Below are positions 18,601 to 29,500 of a stretch of DNA of 64,000 bases, piece after piece. This DNA is from an uncultured Verrucomicrobia subdivision 3 bacterium. Lineage in GTDB: Bacteria; Verrucomicrobiota; Verrucomicrobiia; Limisphaerales; UBA11358. The position numbers were made by a program, and so were the translations under genes. The stretch spans positions 62,001 through 126,000 of the forward strand of contig CAINLR010000017.1 of the NCBI GenBank assembly GCA_903850425.1. Reading direction: 5' to 3'. The stretch's first letter is position 1; the number at the start of each line of letters is the position of its first letter. The notes beneath the pieces were generated by a model. The model made no database searches and was not told the origin of the DNA. It worked only from the letters and a program-made list of their open reading frames with translations.

Positions 18601-19439
18601 AACAAAATCTTCTCAATGTCAGTCATGTTGTTCAGCGCGGGAATCTTGCCCGTGCCCAGGAGTAAAAGTCCGACGATGTAGAGGATGCTGTTCGTGGCAA
18701 ACAAATCGCGACCCAGGCGGGGCAAAGCGAAGGCCACCGCGATGTCCACGCCGATGGCGCTCAACAACAGTGTCTGGTGGATCGTCGCACACAGACCATA
18801 GAGGAACATGGCGAGGTAAAGATACCGGCGTTGCTGCGGCGCATACGTCCAGCGCATCAGACACGCCACGACCGCGAGCAGCCACGGCACCCCGAAAACC
18901 GAGATGCGGTTGATGACCACCGATTCGCTCCACATGAACACGTCGAAACCGAGCATCGTGCCCGCCACCAGACCGGACACCAGGCAGATGGAGTTCTCCC
19001 ACTGCTTGGGAATGTTTTTAATTTCCTCAATGCCTTCGATCAACATGCTGCTGCCGCGGGATACCATCAGCGCCAGGATGCCGCAGCCCATGGCGGCAGC
19101 GAAGGACTGGCCCACTTCCACGCGCCACGCCACGTTGCCGAACGGCACGATGACCGTCCAAAACCACGAGTAGATGGACCAGAACGGGTAGCCGGGCGGA
19201 TGCGGAATGCCCGCATAAAACGAGGCTGTGCAGAGTTCGCCGGAATCTTCCAGCGTCTGTTCCGGTGCCAGCGTGAAGAGATAAACGGCCCAAACCACGG
19301 CGAACGTGATGGCCATGGCCAGCCAGTCCACCGGCCGGCACATGGCCGGCACTTTGACCGGCGCGGCGGGCGCGGCGGTTTTGGGGTCCTTCGGTTTCGT
19401 CCCCGTGTCTTTGGCGTTGCTAGGTTTAGATTTTTCCAT
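15603..19439 (-). CDS. DUF2723 multi-pass membrane protein (glycosyltransferase-like) with C-terminal TPRs
   Basis: 1278 residues. A basic/Pro-rich cytoplasmic N-terminus (~1-38) precedes the first membrane helix. The DUF2723 signature follows: L-E-D-S-G-E-L and I-P-H-P-P-G-Y-P. It resembles the first loop of PMT/GT-C glycosyltransferases, where the acidic residue is catalytic. About 14-16 hydrophobic segments fill residues ~38-640. A large soluble region (~640-1060) follows, then TPR-like helical repeats (~1060-1278) with N-P-A-N-V-Q-N-L-I-M-L-G-type units. Family knowledge suggests transfer of sugars from lipid carriers to proteins or lipids; the substrate is unknown. It starts eight bases after the stop of the small membrane-protein gene, so it probably shares an mRNA with the sigma factor. 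Confidence 0.85.
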   Translation of the reverse strand: MEKSKPSNAKDTGTKPKDPKTAAPAAPVKVPAMCRPVDWLAMAITFAVVWAVYLFTLAPEQTLEDSGELCTASFYAGIPHPPGYPFWSIYSWFWTVIVPFGNVAWRVEVGQSFAAAMGCGILALMVSRGSSMLIEGIEEIKNIPKQWENSICLVSGLVAGTMLGFDVFMWSESVVINRISVFGVPWLLAVVACLMRWTYAPQQRRYLYLAMFLYGLCATIHQTLLLSAIGVDIAVAFALPRLGRDLFATNSILYIVGLLLLGTGKIPALNNMTDIEKILFHSVGLFSLAAAFWLMNQTKAIATEWKSVILMGVMWTLGVSMYFYMPLSGMSCPPMQWGYPRTVEGFFHALSRGQYGSAESTNFFENPSRFAFQFWYLLEGLADSFSWVFVFIGILPFFFLLKMQRRERSWIIGVTSIYFCVSVLLALLLAVTPDRSSSDLNKVFFTAGHGLFALMIGYGLTLLAAFVATHYQVFRRWGLLGASVAVLLSMYCLVDAAGKLYFGPAGGFKPEHIFLWGILIGCGLVFLVALYVKVRGWIKSLNDSFAENAFTWGLPIGLVLFVVVLRLMHPETVHAALLSVGNFIVAFINSPGQILHSEVPRYIAQAFDKDQYGVPVFANLILLALPLIFIAALLAYRKRGPVLILLGLFTIMPLYSGMSHWYKSEQRNHWFGYWFGHDMFTPPFTDPKTGKLTYDNTLRADLLKNPANAKTIYPEMARNTILFGGTDPGRFCPTYAIFCDSFIPSNCQPEQDQKFNRRDCYLITQNALADGTYLDYLRSQYNRSKQIDPPFFREFIRYVLGIPLGPDNGLVNGLADLAFTVLDRPFTANGLRIETRRRAEGVYPPAEIYIPSPEDSQKCFEEYTQDVARREQLGQLKQGEDVHVQNGRVQVSGQVAVMMINGLLCKVIFDQNPTNEFYVEESFPLDWMYPYETPFGIIMHINRTPQPELSDDVFKLDHEFWSKFSTRLCGNWIDYDTKVQEIADFAERTYIGNNYKGFTGDRAFIRDDDAQKAFSKLRSSQAGMYYWRLGAQCPAEYRQKTPAAQTALVRETDFAFKQAFAFCPYSPEAVFRYVNFLLQFGRFDDAIIVAETCKKLDPYNEQVSNLINQLKQFKADNAGRVQAVGQLEAMENVAKTNPANVQNLIMLGGTYMQLQQTNRAVELLDQAINSADIKFQDAAAVANYFAQLGNLAKLEIALKKLVALSPDKPEPLYDLAALQAITGQSPLALQNLKTALAMDAKRHATNGAGPDLLTTARTDQRFNAIRALPEFQKLVPAK

Positions 19440-19447
19440 TGTCTGCG

Positions 19448-19816
19448 TTAGTTGCTGAAATTGGTTGTCGGCGTAAAACCGATAATAGACTTGAAACTGC
19501 TATGGTTTGTCCAATCAAAAGTGACACCGGCCAGGTGGTTTTGCGCCGTCTGTTCCCCGCCCGACGCATAGTCCGCGTAGCTTTGATTGCTCAAAACCAG
19601 CGCCATCATCGGTTTGGGGCTGAGTCCGTCGCCGCCGTGGTTGAATGCGACCAACGTCAAGAGCGCGCAGGCCATGGCCGGAGCCAGACCGCCCCACAGC
19701 CATTTGACGGTTGGGATGGCATCGGCGGCGGAAAAAATCTTAGGCTTAAGTCCGGCTGCCGCCGGGCGCGGTTGCCAGGAACGCAATTGCTGCTCCGTCA
19801 CATTCAGTTCTTTCAT
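19448..19816 (-). CDS. Small membrane protein, candidate anti-sigma factor
   Basis: 122 residues from the ATG at 19816. The N-terminus (~1-35) is soluble (M-K-E-L-N-V-T-E-Q-Q-L), a single hydrophobic helix lies at ~40-58, and the C-terminus is polar and would face the periplasm. The first 71 bp overlap the 3' end of the sigma-factor gene in another frame. A one-helix protein encoded directly after and overlapping an ECF-type sigma gene is the usual position of an anti-sigma factor. I see no zinc-binding H-x3-C-x2-C motif, so the role is inferred from position only. Confidence 0.6.
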   Translation of the reverse strand: MKELNVTEQQLRSWQPRPAAAGLKPKIFSAADAIPTVKWLWGGLAPAMACALLTLVAFNHGGDGLSPKPMMALVLSNQSYADYASGGEQTAQNHLAGVTFDWTNHSSFKSIIGFTPTTNFSN

Positions 19817-20297
19817 AAACGACTCCTTCCAGTTTGACTTTGATCTTTTGCAGGCCATAACGGTAACGGCCTGCGGCCGTGTTGGGCGAAACTTCCAGCA
19901 GACCGCCAATTTCCTCAAAGGTGCAGCCGTGCCAGATTTTCAACACAATGACTTCGCGCTGCTCCACCGGCAGTTCCGCCAGGCAACCCATCGCGGCGCG
20001 TTCCGCCGGCGTCTCGTCGGTGGACTTTTCGAACCAGCGCAACGATTCCCATTCCCGCGTCAGCCGCCGCCAGAGGGTGCGCCGGTAATTCAGGGCGCGA
20101 TTCCGGAAACTCCGCACGCAATAATGTTCCGGTTTCGCGGGCGCACCGGCCATTTGCGTCAAGGCCACGAACGTCTCCTGCAAGACATCCTCCGCCTCGC
20201 CGTGGCCGAGGCCGAGCGCGCGGCCATACAAAACCAGCTCCGCCGCCTTCGCGTCGTAGAGCGTTTCGCTCCAGTGGATTTGACTGTTTTCAGCCAT
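19746..20297 (-). CDS. ECF-type sigma-70 family RNA polymerase sigma factor
   Basis: 183 residues with the two ECF domains. Region 2 (~20-90) has A-E-D-V-L-Q-E-T-F-V-A-L, and region 4 (~105-160) has L-P-V-E-Q-R-E-V-I-V-L-K followed by T-F-E-E-I-G-G-L-L-E-V-S-P-N-T helix-turn-helix and G-L-Q-K-I-K. The last ~20 residues are read from DNA that also encodes the start of the downstream small membrane protein. The unit sigma / membrane protein / DUF2723 suggests that the sigma factor controls envelope or glycosylation functions (inference). Confidence 0.9.
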   Translation of the reverse strand: MAENSQIHWSETLYDAKAAELVLYGRALGLGHGEAEDVLQETFVALTQMAGAPAKPEHYCVRSFRNRALNYRRTLWRRLTREWESLRWFEKSTDETPAERAAMGCLAELPVEQREVIVLKIWHGCTFEEIGGLLEVSPNTAAGRYRYGLQKIKVKLEGVVYERTECDGAAIAFLATAPGGSRT

Positions 20298-20411
20298 TGT
20301 TTCAACTCATAGACACCAGGCTGGCGGAATTTGTATAAATTATTTTAGGTTCCGCACGAGGTGTTTGTTTTGATTGGGGGGGAGCCGCAATTAGAACCCG
20401 CCACCAGCCGC

Positions 20412-21065
20412 TCAAATGGCCGAGCGGTTTTCGAGCGCGAACTGTAGCAGACTGTGGCTGCCGGTCAGTTGGAGTTTGGCGCAGATATTGGCCCGGTGGG
20501 CTTCGACCGTGCGGGGGCTGATGAACAGTTCGGCGGCAATTTCGCGGCTGGTTTTCTTTCCGGAAATGAGTTTGAGAATGCGGCGTTCGGCCTTGGTGAG
20601 CGCGTCGAGGCCAGGTTTTTCCGCCGTCAACGCTTCCGCCCGTTGGTGGCGATGGATCAGTTGGCCGGAGATCGCCGGACTTAAGTAAGGTTTTCCTTTG
20701 GCCACGCTCACGATGGCCTCGAGAATTTCTTCCGCCGCATTTTCCTTGAGCACAAAACCCAGCACACCGGAATCCAGGGCGCGGTCCACAATGGCTGCCT
20801 CCTTGTGCATGGTCAGGATGATCAGCCGGGTGGGGGTGCGTTTGCCTTGCAGTTGCTGGGCGATTTCCAGGCCGGTCAAATCCGGCAGATTCACATCCAG
20901 CACCGCGATGGCCGGCTTGGTTTCCAATATCAAATTCAAGGCCGTCCGGCCGTTGCCGGTTTCGCCGGTCAGCGCAAAACGGCCGTCGGCTTCAATCGCC
21001 TGCTTCAATCCGCTGCGAAACAGCGGATGATCATCCACAATGAGCACTCGGATTGGCCCGGACAT
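20412..21065 (-). CDS. NarL/LuxR-family response regulator
   Basis: 217 residues. The receiver domain (1-120) has Asp11-Asp12, the phosphoacceptor Asp57 (A-V-L-D-V-N-L-P-D), a conserved Thr in I-I-L-T-M-H and Lys106. The GerE/LuxR-type HTH (~150-215) has L-T-K-A-E-R-R-I-L-K-L-I, K-T-S-R-E-I-A-A-E-L-F-I-S and T-V-E-A-H-R-A-N-I. It is encoded 41 bp after the MASE1 kinase gene, on the same strand, and is its obvious partner. Targets are unknown. Confidence 0.95.
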   Translation of the reverse strand: MSGPIRVLIVDDHPLFRSGLKQAIEADGRFALTGETGNGRTALNLILETKPAIAVLDVNLPDLTGLEIAQQLQGKRTPTRLIILTMHKEAAIVDRALDSGVLGFVLKENAAEEILEAIVSVAKGKPYLSPAISGQLIHRHQRAEALTAEKPGLDALTKAERRILKLISGKKTSREIAAELFISPRTVEAHRANICAKLQLTGSHSLLQFALENRSAI

Positions 21066-21106
21066 AATGATAAGCTGCCATAAAACGCCGATTAAGTCAG
21101 CAGCAT

Positions 21107-23089
21107 TTATTCGGGCGGCGTGAACGGAATGGTCACCGCGATCAGCAAACCATGACCCGGTGAAGATTCCATTTTCAAAGTGCCGCCAAGGAAGCGCACC
21201 CGCTCGGCAATATTCTTCAGGCCCATGCCGCGGCCATTGCTGCCGGCGGCGGTTCGGTCAAAGCCGCAGCCATCATCCTGGATCAGCAGTTGCACCTCGC
21301 GGACATCGCGCTCCAGCCGGAGGCGCACGTTTTTGGCGCGGGAATGCTTGAGAATATTGTTCAGACTTTCCTGCACGATGCGGTAAAAATTGGTGGCGGC
21401 GGGGCCGGGAAAAAGGTCGTCCACCAATTCCAGGCGTCGGTCAAAGGTCATGCCACTGGCCTGGGCGGTGTTGGCCGCCAGCACTTCGAGCGCGCGGGTG
21501 AGGCCGAGGTGATCGAGTTGGTAGGGGTGCAAGTCGTAGGAAATCTGCCGCGCCTCGGCGATGGATTGGGAGGCCAGTTCACTGACGGCTTTGAGTTGCT
21601 CGCGCAATTCGGCGGACAACTTGCCATCCATCACGGCAAGTTGGGCGCGGTTTTTGATGAGCAATAAATTCTGGCCCAAGCTGTCGTGCAGTTCACCGGC
21701 GATACGCGTGCGCTCGGCCTCCTGCGCGGCGATGAGCTGCAAGGTGTATTCGGCGCGTGCCTGTTGTTCCCGCTCCATCGCCTGCTGGTGCTCGGCCTCG
21801 GCCCGCCTGCGTTCGGTGATGTCCCGGACAGCGGTCATGCGCACCATCCGTCCGCCGAACTGCACCATCCGGGCGCGGGCTTCCACATGGAACAGGGTTC
21901 CGTCCCGCCGCCGGCATTCATGTTCGTAAATCGCTTCCAGCCCTTGCTGGATGGCCGCCGCCACCAAGATCCGCGAACCGGGGGCGACGACTTCGACGAT
22001 TGGCTTGCCGATCATCTCGTCACGGGGGTAGCCGAACATTCTCAGGCCTTGATCGTTCATGTCCAAAATAATGCCTTGGTCACTGATGCTGACCCCTTCA
22101 AACGCCGCTTCGGTCAGACTGCGGTAACGGTTCTCGCTGTCGCGCAGCTTCGCCATGGCTTGGTCGCGTTCGGCGAGAATGATGGCCGGAATCAGTCCCA
22201 CAAACGCCGCCACCGCGAGAAAAACTTGCAGCGTCACCATGTAATTTTCGGAGACGAGCTCCGCCGTGGAAAGTTCTTGCGGATAATGCGTCGTAAAATA
22301 CGCCATCAGCACGGCCAGCCAGAAAACTGTCAGCGCCGCGCCGCGCACGCTAAAGCGCACCCCGGCCCACAACACAAAAATCAGCAGCGGCACTTTGGGT
22401 TTGTTCACGCCGCCGCCCACCGCCAAAAAATACCATGCCAACAAACTCATCCCACCAAACAGCGCGGCCACCTCGAGCCGGTTCACCAGCGAAAAGGATT
22501 TGATGCGCAAGCCGCTGGGATCGCCCAACCAGGCCAGCAGCAGGGGCGAAAAAACCAGCACGGCCATGGCGCTCCCGCTCCACCAGACAAACCAGGCGTG
22601 AAAAAAAGATGGGGTCAATCCAAACCCCTGCAAGGATGCCGCGCCCAGCGTTGCGCCGACCATCGCACTGACGAGGCCGGCCCAGCCCATCAATCCCAAA
22701 AATTGCCGCAAGCTGGTGAGTGTTGGCGTTTCCGCCACGAACCGGCGGACCAGCCACGCGCCGAAGACGGAGCGGACGACATTGCTAAAATAAAAAATCA
22801 GGATCAGCGCCGGCGGGGTCTGGGGATCACGGATGAGCTCAAACGCCACGCTCGCCGGCAAGACCGCCAGCGCGAGCCACAGCCAGTCGCGGGCGGGATG
22901 GAGCAGCAGGATGGCCACGAACCAGCCCGCCGGCAGCCAGAAGCTCACATGGGACGAGCCCGCCGGGGATAAAAAAACGCCCAGCCACGCGCACAGGAAA
23001 TAGCCGAGCGAAAAGAACACTACCCGCTGCCACCGGGGAAGCGCGGAGAGTCCTTCCGAAAAGAATGTTCGTGGGTTCGCGATATTCAT
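21107..23089 (-). CDS. MASE1-PAS sensor histidine kinase (NarX/UhpB type)
   Basis: 660 residues from the ATG at 23089; a longer frame reaches 23215 but the extra 42 residues are not protein-like. Residues ~20-305 form a MASE1 membrane sensor with about eight helices and the early G-V-F-L-S-P-A-G-S-S-H-V-S-F-W-L-P-A-G motif region. A PAS domain (~315-430) is followed by HisKA_3 with phosphoacceptor His468 (E-L-H-D-S-L-G-Q-N). The HATPase domain has an N-box (F-Y-R-I-V-Q-E-S-L-N-N), D-D-G-C-G-F-D and G-R-G-M-G-L-K-N-I-A-E-R. The kinase phosphorylates the NarL-type regulator downstream. The signal is unknown; MASE1 is a small-molecule or membrane-state sensor in other proteins. Confidence 0.93.
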   Translation of the reverse strand: MNIANPRTFFSEGLSALPRWQRVVFFSLGYFLCAWLGVFLSPAGSSHVSFWLPAGWFVAILLLHPARDWLWLALAVLPASVAFELIRDPQTPPALILIFYFSNVVRSVFGAWLVRRFVAETPTLTSLRQFLGLMGWAGLVSAMVGATLGAASLQGFGLTPSFFHAWFVWWSGSAMAVLVFSPLLLAWLGDPSGLRIKSFSLVNRLEVAALFGGMSLLAWYFLAVGGGVNKPKVPLLIFVLWAGVRFSVRGAALTVFWLAVLMAYFTTHYPQELSTAELVSENYMVTLQVFLAVAAFVGLIPAIILAERDQAMAKLRDSENRYRSLTEAAFEGVSISDQGIILDMNDQGLRMFGYPRDEMIGKPIVEVVAPGSRILVAAAIQQGLEAIYEHECRRRDGTLFHVEARARMVQFGGRMVRMTAVRDITERRRAEAEHQQAMEREQQARAEYTLQLIAAQEAERTRIAGELHDSLGQNLLLIKNRAQLAVMDGKLSAELREQLKAVSELASQSIAEARQISYDLHPYQLDHLGLTRALEVLAANTAQASGMTFDRRLELVDDLFPGPAATNFYRIVQESLNNILKHSRAKNVRLRLERDVREVQLLIQDDGCGFDRTAAGSNGRGMGLKNIAERVRFLGGTLKMESSPGHGLLIAVTIPFTPPE

Positions 23090-23550
23090 GACCAGAGCCA
23101 GGTCATTCGGTTCCGATGAAAAAACCTTGTCACGTCTGGCGGTTGAAGCAAGTTTTTTCGCGGCCTTCCCGCCAATGCCGGGCGCGGCGGAGCAGCCACC
23201 AAATCTTTGTGACACGGGTATCCCGTCGGTGTGTTTCTATCGGGTTGCCCCTGACTGGAACTCACGGGCGGGGCGCGCGTGCCACTACGCTGCGGATCGG
23301 GCCGTGGCACCGCGCTATGCCTTGGCCTTATAAATTTTCTGCCGGATGCGGAATTCCGGCGCAACTGGTTGGCGGCCGCACTGTTTTTGGCGGGCTCGTC
23401 CGGGAGAGCGGGCGGGTGGAAATTCCGCTGGAATTTTCTCGACACTTACCGCGTTTTGCCATTTGATAAGTCGTCAGTTCCGAAACTTATTTCCAACACG
23501 CAAGGCCGGAAAGCCAGGCTCGGGTTGGCATCCAACAAATCATCTTTTTT
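23090..23550. other. Divergent intergenic region between the MASE1 kinase and giant mosaic genes
   Basis: 461 bp between two divergently transcribed genes, so it should hold both promoters. For the plus-strand gene a TTGATA (23463-23468) and a poor TTATTT 18 bases later are the best I can offer. Short frames on both strands do not look like protein. No terminator and no repeat copy were seen. Confidence 0.35.
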
Positions 23551-26500
23551 ATGAAACGTATTCCGGCTTCCACCGTGGCCTCACTCATTCTTTTCCTGAC
23601 ACTGACGGCCACTCGCGCCAATCCCGTGCCGGCGCCTGCCGGTTTGGTGGGCTGGTGGAAAGGGGATGGCAATACGCTCGACACAGTGGCGACCAACAAC
23701 GGCGTGAATCAAAACGCCGGCTACACCGCCGGCGTGGTGGGCCAGGCCTTCGCGTTTGACCCGGAGAATCTTCCTTACGGCACTTACTCCGGCATTCAGA
23801 TCGCGGACCAACCGGCGTATGTGCTGACGAATTCGCTGACCATCGAAGGCTGGATTCGCCCCCGTGGCGATGGCTACAACATTTTCTTTCGGGGTGACCA
23901 TCGCGGTGGTTTGGACCCTTACTTTTTAGGCATGTCCTCCGCCAGCAATATCAGCCTGTGGATCACGGACGAAAGCGGCAATAGCGCGACCGTGGGCGCG
24001 CCGATTTCTTACAATATCTGGACCTATGTGGCCGCCACTTGGGACGGCAGTGCTAGCGCAATGAAGATTTATACCAACGGCGTGCAGGCGGCGCAGACCA
24101 CCACCAGCATTCGGCCATTCGGCGCGCTGCAACCCGACCAATCGCCCGGCATCGGCATCGGCAACGTGAATGATGGCGGCAACAATTTTCCATTCGTCGG
24201 CGATGTGGATGAACTTTCCCTGTATAACCGCGCGCTTACCGCGACGGAAATCCAAGGCATCTTCAACGCGGGCAGTTCCGGCAAATTCCTCACAAATAAT
24301 GTGACCGGCATCAGCACCAGCATTCCCGCAATCACACAAGTCAGTCCGACGTCCGGCGTCATTGGCACATTGGTTACTTTGACCGGAACCAACTTTAGTC
24401 CGAGCACTGCGAGCAATGTGGTTTATTTCGGTGCCGTGCGGGCGAGTGTTCTGACCGCCAGTCCAACCTGTCTAACAGTGAGCGTTCCGCCGGGCGCAAC
24501 TTACGGGCCAGTCACTGTCACCACCGGTGGACTCGTGGCGTATTCGAGCCAGCAATTTGAACCCACCTTCGTCGGCAATGGCGCGGCGGTTAATGCCGCC
24601 ACCTTTGCCCCGGGGACGAACATGAATGTGCCGGCCGCCATCACCACGGTGATTGCCGATCTGGACGGTGACGGCAAACCGGATCTGGTGACCGCCAACG
24701 TCTATGCCAACGCGATTTCCATTTACCAAAACGTCGGCATCAATGGCGTGCTCACCCCCGCTTCCTTCGCGGCACCCGTGGTGTTTGCCGTGGGCAGCGG
24801 CAGTGACGATCCCGTGGGTGTGGCCGTGGCGGACGTGGACGGCGACGGCAAACTGGACCTGGTGGTGCCGGATCGCAATAACAACCAACTCGCGATTTTC
24901 CGAAATATTTCCACCGGTGGTATGCTGACCACCAACTCTTTTGCCGCGCCGATATTCTTGGCGGTGGCGGGCGATCCGCGCTGGGTGGTGGTGCGGGATC
25001 TGGATGGGGACGGCCGGCCGGAACTGATCACCGCCAATGCCAGTGGCACCCTCTCGATCCTGCGCAACATCGGAACAGCTGGTTCCCTGACGACCAACTC
25101 CTTTGCCCCGCACCTGGACTTGATTCTGGCCGGCAGCTCCCAAAACCTGGCCGTGGGTGATTTGGATGGCGATGGCAAGCCGGACCTGGCCGTGGCCGAT
25201 AGCAGCGGGTTTATTTCACTATTTCGCAATCAGTGCACGCCCGGAAATATCAGTGCCAGCACGTTTGATGCGCGGGTGGATTTACCAGCCCAAAGCGGAT
25301 CGCTCAACGTAGTGATCGGCGACCTCGATGGTGACGGGCGGCCGGAACTCATCACCACCGCCTATCTGCCTCAGACCCTCTCCGTCTATCGCAACCTGGC
25401 CACGCCGGGTTCGCTGACGACTAATTCTTTTGCCGCGAGCGTGGACTATCCGCTGGCCGGCCGCGGTCACACGATTGCATTGGGCGACCTGAATGGCGAC
25501 GGCAAGCCGGACATCACCGAGGTAACGGAACTGGATAGCGTGATGTCCTTGTTCCAAAACATCGGCAGCGGCAGTTTCACCAACAGCTCCCTGGCCGCAC
25601 GCGTGGACTACGCCGCCGGGTGGAATGCCTGGGGCGTGGCGGTCGGCGACTTGGACGGCGATGGCCGGCCCGATGCCGTTTTTGGCAACGATTACGACAA
25701 TACGTTGACGCTTTACAAAAACGTCACGCCGTTCGGCGCGACCAATACCTGCACCCCTGCGCCGGCGGGATTGGTCGGTTGGTGGCGCGCGGAAAGCAAC
25801 GCCAACGACAGCGTGGGCGGCAACAACGGAACGCTGTCGGCGAGCGGGGCGGTCTATGCGCCGGGCTTGGTGGGGCAGGGCTTCCAGTTCGATGGCACCA
25901 ACGGTTATGTCGCCATTCCCGATGCCGACGCGCTGAAGCCGACGAGCGTGACCTGTGAGGCGTGGGTGTGGTTGGATCCCGCCTTGCCTGCCGGCCGTGG
26001 GGGCGAACAAATTGTGTTCAAGAAAAACACCTGGTCGGCCTGGTTTGAGGGTTACAGCCTGCTAAAACTTACCAAAGACAATGGTGACGGCACGGTTTCC
26101 GACTGCTTTCAGTTTACGGTCTCCCGCAACGGCAACCAAGTCTCCATTATTTCACAGACCATCGCGCAGCGCGGCGTGTGGTATCATGTGGCGGCCACTT
26201 ACGACGGGAACCAGTCCGTGCTTTACGTCAACGGCGTGGCGGAGGCCACGGCCACGCCGGGGTTCCCCTTGGATTATGACACGACGCCCATTTACATCGG
26301 CACCTCGGGCACGTGGCCCCCTTACTTGTCCATGTTTGGTGGCATCATTGACGAGGCGTCCATTTATAATCGCGCCCTGGCGAACAACGAAATCGCCGCC
26401 ATCTACAACGCCGGCAGTGCAGGTAAATGCCAACAACTGCTGGCTCCGGTGATCATCACGCAGCCGACGAATCAGTCCGTTCTCGCCGGCACCACGGTCA

Positions 26501-29500
26501 GTCTCAGCGCCGTCGCCAACGGGTCGCAACCGCTGAGCTACCAGTGGCTTTTCAATGGGACGAATCTCAACGGGGCCACCAGCCCGGCTTTGACGCTGAC
26601 CAATGTTCAAGCTGGGCAGGCAGGCACTTACGTCCTGCTGGTGACTAATAGCTTCGGCTCGGTCGCCAGTTCCAACGCCGTTTTGACGGTGGTGATGCCG
26701 CCCACACCGCCAACGATTGTTTACCAGACACCCAGCCAGGTCGTCTTACTGGGTAACCCCGCCACCTTCAGCGTGAACGTGAGCGGCAGTTCTCCCCTGA
26801 GTTACTCCTGGGAGCGCGACGGTGCCTGGATTGAAAATGCAACCAACTCCAGCTACACGCTGAGTTCCGCGCAATTGATGGATTCGGGCAGCAAGTTTAG
26901 TTGCCTGGTCACTAATCTCTACGGCCAGGCCAGCAGCACCAACGCCACGCTCAAGGTCATTGATACGATTGCGAATGACCTGTGCAGCGGAGCCATCGTC
27001 ATCACGAATGCCAGTTACACCAATGTCCAATCCACCCTCAAGGCCAGTTCGTTTGGCGATCCGGTGCCCGATTGCGTGCCGAACTTCGGTAATGGCGTCT
27101 GGTATCAATTCACCGCGCCGGCCGGCGGTTTGCTGACGGTGGATACGTTCGGCAGTGACTTTGACACCGGCCTGGCCATTTACACCGGCAGCTGTGATTC
27201 CCTGACCGAAGTGGCCTGCAATGATGACGCGGGTGGCATGACTTCGCTGATCACCATCCCAACGACGACAGGCGTAACGTATTCCTTTCTCATCGGTGGC
27301 TACAGCGCGCATTCCGGCAATCTCGTTTTCCACTTGAACCATCTGACGCCCCCGGTATTCGTGGTGCAGCCGACGAATCAATCCGTGGTGGTCAGCAGCA
27401 ATGCCAGCTTTCCGACGTTGGTCACCGGCGCGCAGCCGATCAGCTTCCAATGGTATTTCAACAACACGCTGCTGCTGGATGGCGGTCGCTTCAGCGGTTG
27501 CACAAATGCGACCTTGAACCTGGCCAGCATTGTCCGCGAGGACGCCGGCAGTTATCAGGTCGTGGCCTCAAATTACCTCGGCGTCACCACGAGTTCCGTG
27601 GCGGTGCTGACGCCCATCATTCTGCCGCCGGTCATTGAGCAGCAACCGGGCAACGTGCGCGTGCCTGCCGGTTCCAACGCCACGTTCTCCGTGACGGTGG
27701 CAGGAACGCCACCGTTCAACTTCCAATGGTTTGCGGGTGGAACGCCGCTGGTGGATGACGGGCGGATCGTCGGCGCGACCACGGCCAGCTTGAGTATTTC
27801 CAATCTCACCGCGGCCGATAACGGCAACTACGTCGTGGTGGTGAGCAATGAATCGGGCAGCGATACCAGTTACCCGGCGTCATTAGTCGTGCAAGTGCCA
27901 CCGAGTATGACTCTACCACCCATTGGCCGCTCTGTGCCGCCTGGACTACCGACTACTTTTAACGCGACCGCCTCGGGTAGTCCTTCGCCTAGTTATCAAT
28001 GGCAGTTGAATGGCACAAACATTCCCGGTGCCACGACTTCGAGCTATACCATTGCGGCAGTCGGAACTGACCAACTCGGCAGCTATCGGCTCGTAGCGAG
28101 CAACGAAGTCGGCCTCGCCACGAGCATCGGCGCGCAACTCACGTTTGGACCGGTCGCCGCGTGGGGCCGAAATGCTTCCAACGAATGTCTGCCGCCGCCA
28201 GGATTAAGCAATGTCGTCGGCTTGGCCGGCACCACGGGCGCTAGCTTTGCTGTGCGGACGGATGGAACTGTCGCCGCCTGGGGTTCAGGAAACGCCACCA
28301 ACCTTCCCGCCAGCGCGAGCAATGTCGTGGCGTTGGTGGCCTCTGGCTCCACTGGAAGTTTTGGGAATTATGCGTTGCGCGCGGACGGTCGGGTGGTTAG
28401 TTGGAATGGGACGTCCGCACCAAACTTGAGCAACATCGTCGCGATCGCCGTTGGAAATAATTTCGGCTACGCCTTGCGCGCCGAGGGAACCCTCACCAAC
28501 TGGGGCAACGTCCCGCTCCCGGGTTTTGCCCCCGGGCTAAATCAGATAACCGCTGTTGCCTGCGGATACAACAACCACGCGGTGGCGTTAAGGCGCGACG
28601 GCACGGTCGTCGTCTCGGGCAATGGCGCGGTGACCAATGTGCCCGCTTCCGTGACCAATGTGCTCGCAGTTGCCGCCGGCTACTCTTATGCAATGGCGTT
28701 GCGGGCCGATGGTAAGGTAATCGCGTGGGGCAGCGGCACGATCACCAACCTTCCAGCCAGCCTGACAAACATCGTCGCCATTTCTGGCGGGGGTTATAAT
28801 TCTGATAATTTCGCTTTGGCGATTCGTGCTGACGGCAAAGTCGTGACTTGGGGGGCCAATACTTATGGTGAGTCCACGCCGCCCGCCGCATTATCTAACT
28901 TGGTTTCCATCGCCGGCACCGCCACTCCTTATCACGATCTCGCGCTAGTCAACGACGGCAGCCCGGTCATCATTCATGCGCCCGTCGGTCTCACGGCTTA
29001 CACCGGACGCGACGTGGCGCTGCGCGGCGATGCCGTCGGAGCCCAACCGTTGAGCTATCAATGGTTGCTCAATGGCGTGAACATTCCTGACGCGACCAAT
29101 GCGAGCCTCGTTCTTCCTAACCTCCAGTTCGCCAGCGAGGGCAACTACCAGTTGTTCGTGAGTAACTCTATCAGCACAGCGTTGAGTCTGTCGGCACCGT
29201 TGACTGTTATCAGCAACAACTCACTGACGCTCCTGAGTCAGATCACGGCCTCGGCCACCAATGTGTATCAAGCCGGCAAGGTGACGTTCGGCGGCGCGAC
29301 GGTGCTGGGCAGCGGGCCGCTGCGCTATCAATGGTTCTACTCGACGACCAATAGGAATTACTCCGTCGTTCCCACCGCGACCAATGAGTCGCTGTCTTTG
29401 GACCCGGCGCTGGCAGTGCAATCGGGTTTCTACTACCTCGCGGTCAGCAACCAGTCATTCGGTCTGACCAGCGCGCCGGTGAATGTGCGCGTGCAATTCG

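Noticed and set aside
21686-22972. 428-codon frame antisense to the MASE1 kinase gene
   Set aside because: His/Gln/Arg-rich shadow with no protein-like pattern.
23490-23550. Possible riboswitch or structured leader before the giant mosaic gene
   Set aside because: A few G/C-rich pairs (GGCCGGAAAGCC) but no match to a leader class that I know.
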